This document shows, piece after piece, positions 42,172 through 50,849 of a stretch of 64,000 nucleotides of DNA. A program made the position numbers and the translations under genes. The DNA comes from Chryseobacterium kimseyorum (GTDB lineage: Bacteria > Bacteroidota > Bacteroidia > Flavobacteriales > Weeksellaceae). Position 1 is the stretch's first letter; each line of letters starts with the position of its first letter. The notes beneath the pieces were generated by a model, which had not been told where the DNA came from, searched no databases, and saw only the letters and a list, made by a program, of their open reading frames with translations. The DNA lies in assembly GCF_025971945.1 (NCBI RefSeq), contig NZ_JAPDHW010000008.1, positions 1-64,000 of the forward strand. Reading direction: 5' to 3'.

Positions 42172-43626
42172 ATGTCAGATAAAGAAGAAGAAATTCTACG
42201 CGGCGGACAGGGACAGGTTTTAGATCCTGAAACTTATAGAGATTCTATAGGTACAATGGAACAATCCGGAAAAAGAAAATGGGTTTTTCCTAAGAAACCA
42301 AAGGGTAAATACACTAATTACAGAAACTTCGTCAGTTATTTGTTGCTGGCTGTTTATTTCATTGTGCCGTTCATCAAGATTAATGGCAATCCTTTCTTTT
42401 TATTTAATGTAATTGACAGAGAATTTTTCATCGTGGGGCAGCCTTTCTACCCGCAAGACTTCTTCATCCTTACTTTGGGAGCTATTGCCTCTCTCCTATT
42501 TATCATCATTTTTACGATTGCATTCGGAAGAATTTTCTGCGGGTGGATATGTCCTCAGACAATTTTTATGGAATCTATTTTTCGTAAAATCGAATATTTA
42601 ATAGAAGGCGACCGTAATAAGCAGATGAAGCTTGACAGACAGGAGTGGAACAGCGAGAAAATCTGGAAGAGAAGTTTGAAATGGTCAATTTACGTTGTCA
42701 TTTCATTGATCATTACGCATTTCATGTTCATGTATATCGTAGGCTATGAGCAGGTGCTCAATATTGTTTCTGACGGACCTTTCACCCATCCTACCAATTT
42801 CATTGTGATGATTCTTTTTACTGCTGCATTTTACTTTGTATTTGCGTGGTTCAGAGAGCAGGTCTGTACATTGGTCTGCCCATACGGAAGACTGCAGGGA
42901 GTTTTGATTGATAAAGAAACCATCAACGTATTTTACGATTTCAACAGAGGAGAAAACCGTTCAAAATGGAGAAAAGGTGAAGACCGGAAAGCTGCAGGGA
43001 AAGGTGACTGTATAGACTGTTATCAGTGTGTAGTCGTTTGTCCGACGGGAATTGATATCCGTGACGGTCAGCAGCTGGAATGCATCAACTGTACTGCATG
43101 TATCGATGCATGTGATGAAGTAATGGAAAAAGTAGGTTTACCGAAAGGCTTGGTACGTTACGCTTCAGAAAAAGAAATTGAAACCGGAGCACCGTATAAA
43201 TTTACAGGAAGAATGAAAGGCTTTGCCGTAGTTCTTGTCTTGTTAGTTGGATTTCTCGGATATCTTCTTTCCAGCCGTGGCGAGATGGAGGCTAAATTCA
43301 TTAAACCGGCAGGAAGTACATTCTTTGTAAGAGAAGGTAAAATTACCAACACCTACAACTATACTTTCCTGAATAAAACCAACGATAAGAAAATCGTAAC
43401 CATTAAAGTAATCGAACCTGCAAAAGGAGAAATCAGCTCCAGTGGATCAAGCAGGATTACTGTAAACAGAGATAAGATTACAAAGGGAACTATCAACATC
43501 AGTTTTCCCGAAGATGCAATGAAACTGTCTAAACAAAACATCAAAATCGGTGTTTATGATATGAAGGGAGAGCTCATTGATTCTTACGAAACCTATTTTG
43601 AAGGTCCATTTAAATTACAATTTTAA
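42172..43626 (+). CDS. ccoG: cbb3 oxidase assembly ferredoxin-like protein CcoG
   Basis: A 484-residue membrane iron-sulfur protein of the CcoG/RdxA family. Membrane helices occur at about 45-65, 95-120, 165-185, 205-225 and 345-365. Cysteine motifs are CGWICPQTIFME, CTLVCPYGRLQG and two 4Fe-4S sets CIDCYQCVVVCP and CINCTACIDACD (about 280-310). The C-terminal part is an Ig-like periplasmic domain. CcoG reduces copper for cbb3 oxidase assembly. It begins after a terminator-like hairpin, so may be expressed at a lower level than the oxidase subunits. Confidence 0.95.
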   Translation: MSDKEEEILRGGQGQVLDPETYRDSIGTMEQSGKRKWVFPKKPKGKYTNYRNFVSYLLLAVYFIVPFIKINGNPFFLFNVIDREFFIVGQPFYPQDFFILTLGAIASLLFIIIFTIAFGRIFCGWICPQTIFMESIFRKIEYLIEGDRNKQMKLDRQEWNSEKIWKRSLKWSIYVVISLIITHFMFMYIVGYEQVLNIVSDGPFTHPTNFIVMILFTAAFYFVFAWFREQVCTLVCPYGRLQGVLIDKETINVFYDFNRGENRSKWRKGEDRKAAGKGDCIDCYQCVVVCPTGIDIRDGQQLECINCTACIDACDEVMEKVGLPKGLVRYASEKEIETGAPYKFTGRMKGFAVVLVLLVGFLGYLLSSRGEMEAKFIKPAGSTFFVREGKITNTYNYTFLNKTNDKKIVTIKVIEPAKGEISSSGSSRITVNRDKITKGTINISFPEDAMKLSKQNIKIGVYDMKGELIDSYETYFEGPFKLQF

Positions 43627-43638
43627 TTTTCTATAAAA

Positions 43639-44091
43639 ATGAAAAATTTCACTTGGGGACACGGTGTATTTTTAGCACTAGGTTCTTTTATTATATTTAT
43701 TTTATCAATGCTTTTCTTATTTCCGAACGGTCAAAAAAACTCGGAAATGGTTACAGATAAGTATTACGAAGAAGAGTTGGAATATCAAACCGTTATCGAT
43801 GCAAAACGGAGAGCAGATACATTACAGGAAAAGCCTGTATTCTCTCAGAATGCAGACGGAATCAAAATGACTTTTCCAAAGAATATCAACAACGCAAATT
43901 CTACAATAAAATTTGTGCTGAACAGATCAGACGATCAGAATTTAGACATCAAAAGATCTGAGCAACTCGATGCCAATCAATCATTCACTATACCTGCCAA
44001 AGTTTTGACAAAAGGAAATTATACGTTGAGATTGATGTGGAATACCAACAAAACAGACTACCGACTCGATTATGATGTGATATGGAAATAG
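43639..44091 (+). CDS. ccoH: cbb3 oxidase assembly protein CcoH (FixH family)
   Basis: A 150-residue membrane protein with one N-terminal helix (about 9-30) and the FixH motif MVTDKYYEEELEYQTVIDAK, followed by a periplasmic beta domain ending YTLRLMWNTNKTDYRLDYDV. CcoH interacts with the cbb3 complex during assembly and stability. It starts 13 bases after ccoG and overlaps the following SafE-like gene by 10 bases, showing tight translational coupling. Confidence 0.9.
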   Translation: MKNFTWGHGVFLALGSFIIFILSMLFLFPNGQKNSEMVTDKYYEEELEYQTVIDAKRRADTLQEKPVFSQNADGIKMTFPKNINNANSTIKFVLNRSDDQNLDIKRSEQLDANQSFTIPAKVLTKGNYTLRLMWNTNKTDYRLDYDVIWK

Positions 44092-44846
44092 CATTTGTGG
44101 TTTCGGCGATTGCTTTAGGCTTTGCTTCCGGCTTTCACTGTATCGGAATGTGTGGTCCAATTGCACTGTCGATGGGATTGACTAAAAAGCAGGCAACGAA
44201 TTTCTATCTTCAGAATTTAACGTATCAGTTTGGAAGAATTTTCACCTACGCATTGCTGGGAGGGATTTTAGGGATTATCGGTGAAGGTTTTGAGATGGCA
44301 GGTATTCAGCAGTATTTAACGATTGCTGTAGGACTTTTGCTCATTGTGATGGCATTATTTTCATTTGGAGGAAAAGACTTTGCTTCAAAAATTCCTTTTC
44401 TTTCTAAATTTTTATTTAAAGTAAAATCCAATTTAGCCAAACTTTTACAGCAAGCAGATTACCGTTCAAGATTCACTACCGGAATTCTTAATGGATTTCT
44501 TCCGTGTGGAATGGTCTACATGGCACTGACAGCAAGCTTAGCCGCCGGCGGTATTTGGCAGGGAGCTTCATACATGGCTTTATTCGGACTGGGAACGCTT
44601 CCATTCATGTTTACCGTAGTCTTAGTCGGAAACTTAATGAATCAGGCTTTCAGACTTAAAATTTTAAAAGCTGTTCCGGTAATCATGATCATTTTGGGAG
44701 GATTATTTATTGTGCGAGGTTTGGAGTTGGGCATTCCTTACATCTCACCACGAGCTGAAGCGATGACGATTTCTAAAGACAACAAAGGGGAATGTCATTT
44801 ACCGGGAGATCACAGTACACATCCGCATAATGCGAACTGTCATTAA
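44082..44846 (+). CDS. SafE/UreH-domain membrane protein of the cbb3 locus
   Basis: A 254-residue protein with about six membrane helices, of the sulfite exporter TauE/SafE (UreH-like, DsbD_2 domain) group. The first helix carries FASGFHCIGMCGPIALSMG and a later one LNGFLPCGMVYMAL; such paired cysteines suggest copper or nickel binding. A histidine-rich tail (STHPHNANCH) supports metal handling. In cbb3 loci of Bacteroidota this gene regularly follows ccoH and probably helps copper delivery; the transported species is inferred, not shown. It overlaps ccoH by 10 bases. Confidence 0.88.
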   Translation: MEIAFVVSAIALGFASGFHCIGMCGPIALSMGLTKKQATNFYLQNLTYQFGRIFTYALLGGILGIIGEGFEMAGIQQYLTIAVGLLLIVMALFSFGGKDFASKIPFLSKFLFKVKSNLAKLLQQADYRSRFTTGILNGFLPCGMVYMALTASLAAGGIWQGASYMALFGLGTLPFMFTVVLVGNLMNQAFRLKILKAVPVIMIILGGLFIVRGLELGIPYISPRAEAMTISKDNKGECHLPGDHSTHPHNANCH

Positions 44847-45023
44847 CTTTTCAAATCTTTTTAGCTTTTTCAGTAAAAAATTGCCACAAATGCACGAATT
44901 TTAATTTCGCATTCTTCAACAGTAAATTTTTTCTTAAATTTAATGATTAAACTAGGTGTTTTTGCAATCAATATGAGATCGCAAAGCCAAAATCCTTAAA
45001 TTCAAATCTTGTTTCTTTTATCT

Positions 45024-46040
45024 ATGAAATTCAGAATATTCATTTTACTAAATCTTTTATTTCAGACTGTATTTTCCCAAAAAGGAAAAATCATCAACAA
45101 CCAATCGACGGCTTTTGAAATCTCAGATAAAAACGGTAAAATTGAATTCATTGTTTTCGATACAGATTTAACCCAAAAGAAACCCGTGTTCCTATGGTGT
45201 CAGGGTTCACTTCCCTATCCTCTTTATGTCAGCTCAAAAGAAGAAGGAATTTGGCTGATTGGTGGCGGAATTACAAATTTCGACGTCTCCAGTATTGTCA
45301 AAAATTATCACCTGGTTATTATTTCAATGCCCAGAACTCCATTGATAGCTGATGAAAAAGAAATCAATGAGTCTTACTGGTATTTTGGAAATTCAAAAGA
45401 TAAAAACATTCCAACTGTAGAATTTCAAAAATCCGACTATCTTGAAAACTATGTAAACCGCGGACTTGCTGTTTTAAAATTTCTTAAAAAACAAAAGTGG
45501 GTAGATAACAGCAAGCTCGTTGTAGCCGGATCTTCTCAAGGGTCTAAAGTTGCTACTAAAATTGCAGTTGCCAATAAAGACGTTTCGAAACTGGGGCTTT
45601 TTTCCGCAAATCCTTTTGGAAGAATCGATCAGAATATCAGAGATTACCGAAAAGATGCAGAGCAGAAACTGATCACATGGGAGAAAGCGAACGAAGGTAT
45701 CGAAAAGGAATATCAAATGTTCAGAAATGCCCATGATCCAAAAAAACTCGAAGAAAAAACTGAACTGCTTGCCTGGAAATCTTTTTCTGTGCCAATACTT
45801 GATGATTGGCTCAATTTCAACAAACCGATTTATCTGGCCTATGGAACTCATGATATCGCGAGTGACCTGAATGATATTGTTCCGTTATATTTCATTCGTG
45901 AGCATAAAGATAATTTAACTTTAAAAAGACACTTAAATCTTGAACATAATTTCTTTGAAGTCGAAAATGGAAGAGCTAATCACGACAAACCGCATTGGGA
46001 AGAAGTGATGAATGATTTTGTGACCTGGACGCTGAAATAA
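45024..46040 (+). CDS. Exported alpha/beta hydrolase-like protein
   Basis: A 338-residue protein from ATG 45024 (MKFRIFILLN); the frame runs back to 45009. A signal peptide ends near TVFSQ. The nucleophile elbow is VVAGSSQGSKVA (GxSxG variant with S at about 175), the acid is probably the aspartate in LAYGTHDIASD, and the histidine lies in LEHNFFEVENG near residue 315. It resembles serine esterases or peptidases of the dienelactone hydrolase type. The substrate is unknown. It is not linked to the cbb3 genes (178-base gap) and is convergent with the next gene. Confidence 0.8.
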   Translation: MKFRIFILLNLLFQTVFSQKGKIINNQSTAFEISDKNGKIEFIVFDTDLTQKKPVFLWCQGSLPYPLYVSSKEEGIWLIGGGITNFDVSSIVKNYHLVIISMPRTPLIADEKEINESYWYFGNSKDKNIPTVEFQKSDYLENYVNRGLAVLKFLKKQKWVDNSKLVVAGSSQGSKVATKIAVANKDVSKLGLFSANPFGRIDQNIRDYRKDAEQKLITWEKANEGIEKEYQMFRNAHDPKKLEEKTELLAWKSFSVPILDDWLNFNKPIYLAYGTHDIASDLNDIVPLYFIREHKDNLTLKRHLNLEHNFFEVENGRANHDKPHWEEVMNDFVTWTLK

Positions 46041-46054
46041 AGTTTGTCAGCTTA

Positions 46055-46801
46055 CTAATGCCTCTTTAATCTTTCAGTTATTAGAGACAATACAAACACA
46101 AACAGTAGCGGAACCAGCACTATTTTTAGGAAAGTGACTAAAATATTAAATCCTGAAGAATTTGAGAGTAAGATAAAATTTAACGGAATGAAAATTTTGC
46201 ACTCATTGGTTTGAACATTGGTCAGAATTTTAAAATTTTTATCACGGATATACTCATTCACACTTTGCTTCAGATCCCGATTGTATTGCTTTTTTCCTTC
46301 GTCTGAAACCCAAAAGACAGAATATGATTTATTTTCGATAGCATCATCTTCGATTGCCTTAAATCGTTTATTATTTATTGTATACTGATAAAAGATTTTT
46401 GCGACTGATTTTCGCCTTTTACCTCCTTTCCAGCAGACATCAAATTTAGAAATATTCCCTTCTACCTCTTTCCAGTGAGGATGAATAATTTTGAATTCTT
46501 CATACTGAATTCTAGGTGATAAAGAATAAATAAACATTAAAATTGCATAGACTCCACCCAAAAGAAACAGAAAGGATTTTCTTACAAAACTCCTCCTGAA
46601 AACAGTCACATATACAATGATACTTATGAGAAGCGCCAATGCGAACATTGATAGTGGATTGATTGCTATAATTACCAAACCAAATAAAGGAAAAATAATT
46701 ATGGATACCATGTAGTCTGATCTTTTCTTCCAACCATATCCTTTATTTTGATTATTAAAATTCATTCTTAAATTCTTTATTGTAGAGGAAATATCAAACA
46801 T
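46055..46801 (-). CDS. Membrane protein of unknown function
   Basis: A 248-residue protein with three N-terminal membrane segments (about 32-52, 52-70 and 74-95) and a C-terminal hydrophobic pair (about 203-240). The central part of about 100 residues (HWKEVEGNISKFDVCWKGGK, IFYQYTINNKRFKAIEDDAI) looks like a compact beta-rich soluble domain similar in layout to DUF3592 proteins. I do not recognise a catalytic motif. A -7 box at 46826-46833 lies 24 bases upstream. It is flanked by a hydrolase gene and a 240-base gap before serS. Confidence 0.65.
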   Translation of the reverse strand: MFDISSTIKNLRMNFNNQNKGYGWKKRSDYMVSIIIFPLFGLVIIAINPLSMFALALLISIIVYVTVFRRSFVRKSFLFLLGGVYAILMFIYSLSPRIQYEEFKIIHPHWKEVEGNISKFDVCWKGGKRRKSVAKIFYQYTINNKRFKAIEDDAIENKSYSVFWVSDEGKKQYNRDLKQSVNEYIRDKNFKILTNVQTNECKIFIPLNFILLSNSSGFNILVTFLKIVLVPLLFVFVLSLITERLKRH

Positions 46802-46825
46802 CTGCTGATCTCTTCTCCTGAATCA

Positions 46826-46833
46826 CAAAAGTA
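46826..46833 (-). promoter_or_regulatory. Candidate -7 box of the 46-kb membrane protein gene
   Basis: Minus-strand TACTTTTGT is a full TAnnTTTGY match 24 bases before the ATG at 46801. Confidence 0.4.
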
Positions 46834-46995
46834 CATTTAATTTGAAATACTCTCACATTTGTGATCCTCCTAACATTTAAATATCCTTTATTTATTTCAA
46901 AAACATCGTACAGGTTCAAACGTCACATCCCAACCCTAATCTTTTGAAATTCTTAAATTAAATATTAGCTGCAACATACTTACTGTACCAAAACA

Positions 46996-47020
46996 AAAGC
47001 CACCCGGATAGGATGGCTTT
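46996..47020 (-). terminator. Intrinsic terminator of serS
   Basis: AAAGCCACCC pairs imperfectly with GGATGGCTTT across the loop GGATA, with T-rich sequence following on the minus strand, 20 bases after the serS stop. Confidence 0.8.
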
Positions 47021-47041
47021 GATTTATTTATAAATAAAATA

Positions 47042-48310
47042 TTAGTTGATCAATTCAAATCTAGCATACTCTGCAATCTTCTTAGGAAGTTTAATACCAT
47101 CTTCAGTCTGGTTGTTTTCAAGCAACGCCGCCATAATTCTTGGCAATGCCATGGCAGAACCATTTAATGTATGCACTAACTGAGTTTTTCCGTCAGCTTT
47201 GTAACGGCACTTCAATCTGTTGGCCTGGAAGGTTTCAAAATTTGAAACTGAACTTACTTCCAGCCATTTTTCCTGAGCCGCGCTCCAAACCTCGAAATCA
47301 TAAGTCATTGCCGATGCAAAACCTGTATCTCCACCACACAATCTTAAAACTCTGTAAGGCAATTCAAGATCAGTAAGGATTTCTTTGATGTGTTCTACCA
47401 TTTCTTCCAGAACAGCGTAAGAATTTTCAGGCTTTTCCAATCTTACAATTTCTACCTTTTCAAACTGATGAAGACGGTTCAAACCTCTTACATGAGCTCC
47501 GTAACTTCCCGCTTCTCTTCTGTAGCACTGAGAAAATGCTGTGTTTTTGATAGGAAGGTCTTTCTCGTCCAGCAAAACATCTCTGTATAAATTCGTCACA
47601 GGAACTTCCGCTGTTGGGATTAGATACAAATCATCTGCATTAATATAATACATCTGACCTTCTTTGTCCGGCAACTGACCGGTTCCGTATCCTGAAGCTT
47701 CATTCACAACGTGAGGAGGATTGACTTCCAAATAACCGGCATCAACATTTTTATCTAAAAAATACTGAACCAATGCTCTCTGTAATCTCGCTCCCTTTCC
47801 GAAATAGACAGGGAAACCAGCTCCGGCAATTTTCACACCCAGTTCGAAATCAATTAAATTATATTTTTTCGCCAGCTCCCAGTGAGGAATTGCACCTTCG
47901 CCCAAACCTTCAACATCATGAGACTGATAAATTATTTCATTATCATCTGCAGAAACTCCAGCCTTTACCAATTCGTAAGGCACGTTCGGAATCTGATACA
48001 GAATATGTAAAAGCTTTTTTTCAATCACTTCCAGTTGTGACTTCAATTCTGTGCTCGATTCTTTGAACTGTGCAGTTTTAGATTTTGAGGCTTCAGCTTC
48101 TTCTCTTTTCCCTTCTTTCATTAGAATTCCGATCTCTTTAGAGATTTTATTAATTTCTGAAAGCTGAGAGTCTAATTCAAACTGAATTCTTTTTCTCTCT
48201 TCGTCAGTAACGATTGCCTCGTCTACCAACTCAAGACCCTTGAATTGTCTTTTTTGAAGACCTTCTAAAACGCGTTCTTTGTTTTCGCGCAAAAAATTGA
48301 CTTGTAACAT
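47042..48310 (-). CDS. serS: Serine-tRNA ligase
   Basis: A 422-residue class II aminoacyl-tRNA synthetase. The N-terminal long helical arm (about 30-100, rich in Glu and Lys with ISKEIGILMKEGKREEAEAS) binds the tRNASer extra arm. Motif 2 is FSQCYRREAGSYG with the following HVRGLNRLHQFEKVE (about 265-290), and motif 3 is LNGSAMALPRIMAALLEN near the C-terminus. Length is normal for bacterial SerRS. The gene is monocistronic with a terminator after it; no T-box leader is seen upstream, as expected for Bacteroidota. Confidence 0.97.
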   Translation of the reverse strand: MLQVNFLRENKERVLEGLQKRQFKGLELVDEAIVTDEERKRIQFELDSQLSEINKISKEIGILMKEGKREEAEASKSKTAQFKESSTELKSQLEVIEKKLLHILYQIPNVPYELVKAGVSADDNEIIYQSHDVEGLGEGAIPHWELAKKYNLIDFELGVKIAGAGFPVYFGKGARLQRALVQYFLDKNVDAGYLEVNPPHVVNEASGYGTGQLPDKEGQMYYINADDLYLIPTAEVPVTNLYRDVLLDEKDLPIKNTAFSQCYRREAGSYGAHVRGLNRLHQFEKVEIVRLEKPENSYAVLEEMVEHIKEILTDLELPYRVLRLCGGDTGFASAMTYDFEVWSAAQEKWLEVSSVSNFETFQANRLKCRYKADGKTQLVHTLNGSAMALPRIMAALLENNQTEDGIKLPKKIAEYARFELIN

Positions 48311-48406
48311 AAAGTGTTTTATAGATTAAGGTTCATCAGAAGTTAAATATCAAAAACTTATTGAAATTTTAACCTCAAAAACGAACTGTTGATGCAAATT
48401 TAAAGA

Positions 48407-48916
48407 TTATTTTGTGATTCTCACGATATTACGATTTTCCGAATCTTTAGTAACGGGTAAATCAATTTCTTTGTACATAACTTTCGACACCTCAAAAACC
48501 GTCGGCGTCCAACGGTAATGGATTTCTAAAGTATCATTGACAGCTTCGTTAAACGTAGTATCTGTTATTTTCTTAGTCAGTGCTACTCTGATTCTGGAAC
48601 GGTAAACTCTTTCGTCAGAATCTCCCCCACTCTGCAACTCTCTTGTAGCGCCGGCAATATATTCTAAATAATTTCTTGAATCGGCATCTGTTTTTGGTGA
48701 AAAACTTACTGCAGCAATATCGGTGGGAGCTAAAACGTCGTTCATGGCAACTGTTGTGTAAGATCCCACCGCATTCGGAACCAACAAATCTTTACCATTG
48801 GCATCCTGAATATAGAAATTCATGATCTGATCAATTTTCTGAATGGACTCTTCGTCACTTCTACATCCCAAAAGTGCAAAACATACAAGTAAAATTCCAA
48901 AAAGTAGATTCTTCAT
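48407..48916 (-). CDS. Lipoprotein of unknown function
   Basis: A 169-residue lipoprotein: the signal LLFGILLVCFALLGC ends in a lipobox cysteine at residue 18. The mature part has no motif known to me; it begins with an acidic RSDEESIQKIDQ helix and continues with beta-like stretches (FYIQDANGKDLL, DTLEIHYRWTPTVFEV). A -7 box ends four bases before the ATG. It is between asnB (32 bases downstream end) and serS but oriented alike, so it may be read through from upstream glycan genes. Function unassigned. Confidence 0.7.
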   Translation of the reverse strand: MKNLLFGILLVCFALLGCRSDEESIQKIDQIMNFYIQDANGKDLLVPNAVGSYTTVAMNDVLAPTDIAAVSFSPKTDADSRNYLEYIAGATRELQSGGDSDERVYRSRIRVALTKKITDTTFNEAVNDTLEIHYRWTPTVFEVSKVMYKEIDLPVTKDSENRNIVRITK

Positions 48917-48920
48917 AGTA

Positions 48921-48928
48921 CAAAGGTA
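48921..48928 (-). promoter_or_regulatory. Candidate -7 box of the lipoprotein gene
   Basis: Minus-strand TACCTTTGT fits TAnnTTTGY exactly and ends four bases before the ATG at 48916, again predicting a leaderless message. Confidence 0.45.
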
Positions 48929-48948
48929 AAATTTAAATTAAACTGATT

Positions 48949-50847
48949 TTACTGATTTTCAAAATATTTCTGATACCAAAGTTCAAAAGTGACCAATTGC
49001 CAGATTTTCACATAATCATACTCGTCTTTCTGGTTATTCCACCATTCATCGATAACATCTCTGTTAAAGAAATTTCTTTTTTTAAGGCTTTCTAAATTTT
49101 CTAAGATAAAATTCTGAATCTTCTGATCATTTTTAATAAAATGAGCCAGTGGAAAAGAAAATCCGCGCTTGGGCATGTTCAGAACTTCTTCGGGCAAATA
49201 ACTTTCAGACACTTTTCTTAATAAGGGTTTATTTTTAGTTCCATTAAATCTTACTTCTTGTGGTAAACTTGAAACGTAATCGATCAAATCATTACTCAGA
49301 TAAGGATATCTAAATTCCACTCCGTACTTCATTGCGCTGAGATCATCACGGAATACATGATGCGAGGATAGAGAATATTTCATGTCATATTCAAACAATC
49401 CCTGATAATCTTTAGTTTCAGAGAGGTGGAACTTTTTTAAACTTGGATTGATTCGACTGTAAATTTCCTTTTTAAACACTGTTTTCGCCTGCAACGGTTT
49501 CATACCAACCTGACTCTGTCTGAAAAAATCAAACATAGAATCCTGAGAAAAATAATTTTTAACTTTCTGCGAAAAATGATCTTTTGTAAAAATGAAATTT
49601 CTTACAAAATTGAAATTCTTCATTAAAAGCCATTTGTTAAGTTTCAGAGAATGAGAATATCCAGCAAACAGTTCATCTGCACCATTTCCGCTGAGAACAA
49701 CTTTAAAACCTAAATTTTTAGCATACTCTGCGGCATTCATTAAAACTTCCAGGCTGCTGTAGGGCTCTTCAAAATGTTGAATATTTTCTTTTAACTGTTC
49801 TAAAACTTCATCATCCGACACTTTTTTAATGTGATGTGGAACCTTAATTTTATCAGCAACCAACGACGCATTTTTGATCTCCTCTTCAGAAAACGGATAA
49901 GCAATCGTGAATGCACTGATATCATTTTTAAATGGCTTTGATTTCGCAGTTATTAAGGTTGAATCTATTCCACCGCTCATCATACTTGCCACTGGGACGT
50001 CGGCGTAAAGCTGTTCCTCCACACTTTCAGAAAGTAATCTGTCAATTGCTGACACAGCTTCCTCCATAGCAATATGATTTTTTTGCTTAGGAAAGTTCCA
50101 AAAAAACTCTTTTGTAGTTTTAAAATTATTCAGATCAACTGTCATGAATGACGCCGGTTCCAAAGAGAAAATATCTTTGAAACAGGTGTCGGGAGCCAAA
50201 GTTGTCTGAAAAAGAAAATTGGTATAAACACCTTGCCAGTTGATTTCGGGTTGTATATATTCATTTTTAAGAAGAGATTTTATTTCAGAAGCCCATAGAA
50301 TAACATCTTGGTTTTTATAATAAAAGAGAGGCTTCAAACCTACTCTGTCTCTTGCAAGGATTATTTTTTTTTTATCTAAATCGATCAGTGCAATGGCAAA
50401 CATTCCGTCGAATCTTGCAAACATTGCAGTTCCCCACCTTTCGTAAGACTTTAGAATAACTTCGGTATCTGAATTACTGCTGAAAACGTAACCAATATCT
50501 TCAAGCTCCTTTCTTAATTTTTTAAAATTATAAATTTCACCATTGAAAGTTAATGTGATGCGCCCATTTTCTGAAAGCATTGGCTGATGACCTTTCTCCG
50601 ACAGATCTAAAATGGAAAGCCGACGGAATCCCAAGGCGAGTTGAGATCTTTCTTCTTTTAAATCAGGAAACAACTCTTTGATTTTTTGCGTGGAGCCTTC
50701 ACCCGAAAAAGATTGTCCAGAAAATCCGTCAGAAAGCCAAAACCCTTCATCATCCGGACCGCGGTGTTGGATGGCTTTATTCATTTCTAAAATATTTTTC
50801 GAAGAAATTTCTTTCTTAAATGAATAATAACCGCAGATTCCGCACAT
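48949..50847 (-). CDS. asnB: Glutamine-hydrolysing asparagine synthase
   Basis: A 632-residue AsnB from ATG 50847. The frame continues to 50913, but the N-terminal cysteine nucleophile must follow the initiator Met (MCGICGYYSF). The glutaminase domain spans about 2-210 (GPDDEGFW, FNGEIYNFK) and the synthetase domain has the ATP loop SGGIDS at 291-296. It converts aspartate to asparagine, or amidates a related carboxyl group. It follows the flippase gene with a two-base gap in a cluster with a glycosyltransferase, as do sugar-amidating AsnB homologues in polysaccharide loci, so a cell-surface glycan role is possible. Confidence 0.92.
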   Translation of the reverse strand: MCGICGYYSFKKEISSKNILEMNKAIQHRGPDDEGFWLSDGFSGQSFSGEGSTQKIKELFPDLKEERSQLALGFRRLSILDLSEKGHQPMLSENGRITLTFNGEIYNFKKLRKELEDIGYVFSSNSDTEVILKSYERWGTAMFARFDGMFAIALIDLDKKKIILARDRVGLKPLFYYKNQDVILWASEIKSLLKNEYIQPEINWQGVYTNFLFQTTLAPDTCFKDIFSLEPASFMTVDLNNFKTTKEFFWNFPKQKNHIAMEEAVSAIDRLLSESVEEQLYADVPVASMMSGGIDSTLITAKSKPFKNDISAFTIAYPFSEEEIKNASLVADKIKVPHHIKKVSDDEVLEQLKENIQHFEEPYSSLEVLMNAAEYAKNLGFKVVLSGNGADELFAGYSHSLKLNKWLLMKNFNFVRNFIFTKDHFSQKVKNYFSQDSMFDFFRQSQVGMKPLQAKTVFKKEIYSRINPSLKKFHLSETKDYQGLFEYDMKYSLSSHHVFRDDLSAMKYGVEFRYPYLSNDLIDYVSSLPQEVRFNGTKNKPLLRKVSESYLPEEVLNMPKRGFSFPLAHFIKNDQKIQNFILENLESLKKRNFFNRDVIDEWWNNQKDEYDYVKIWQLVTFELWYQKYFENQ

Positions 50848-50849
50848 AA

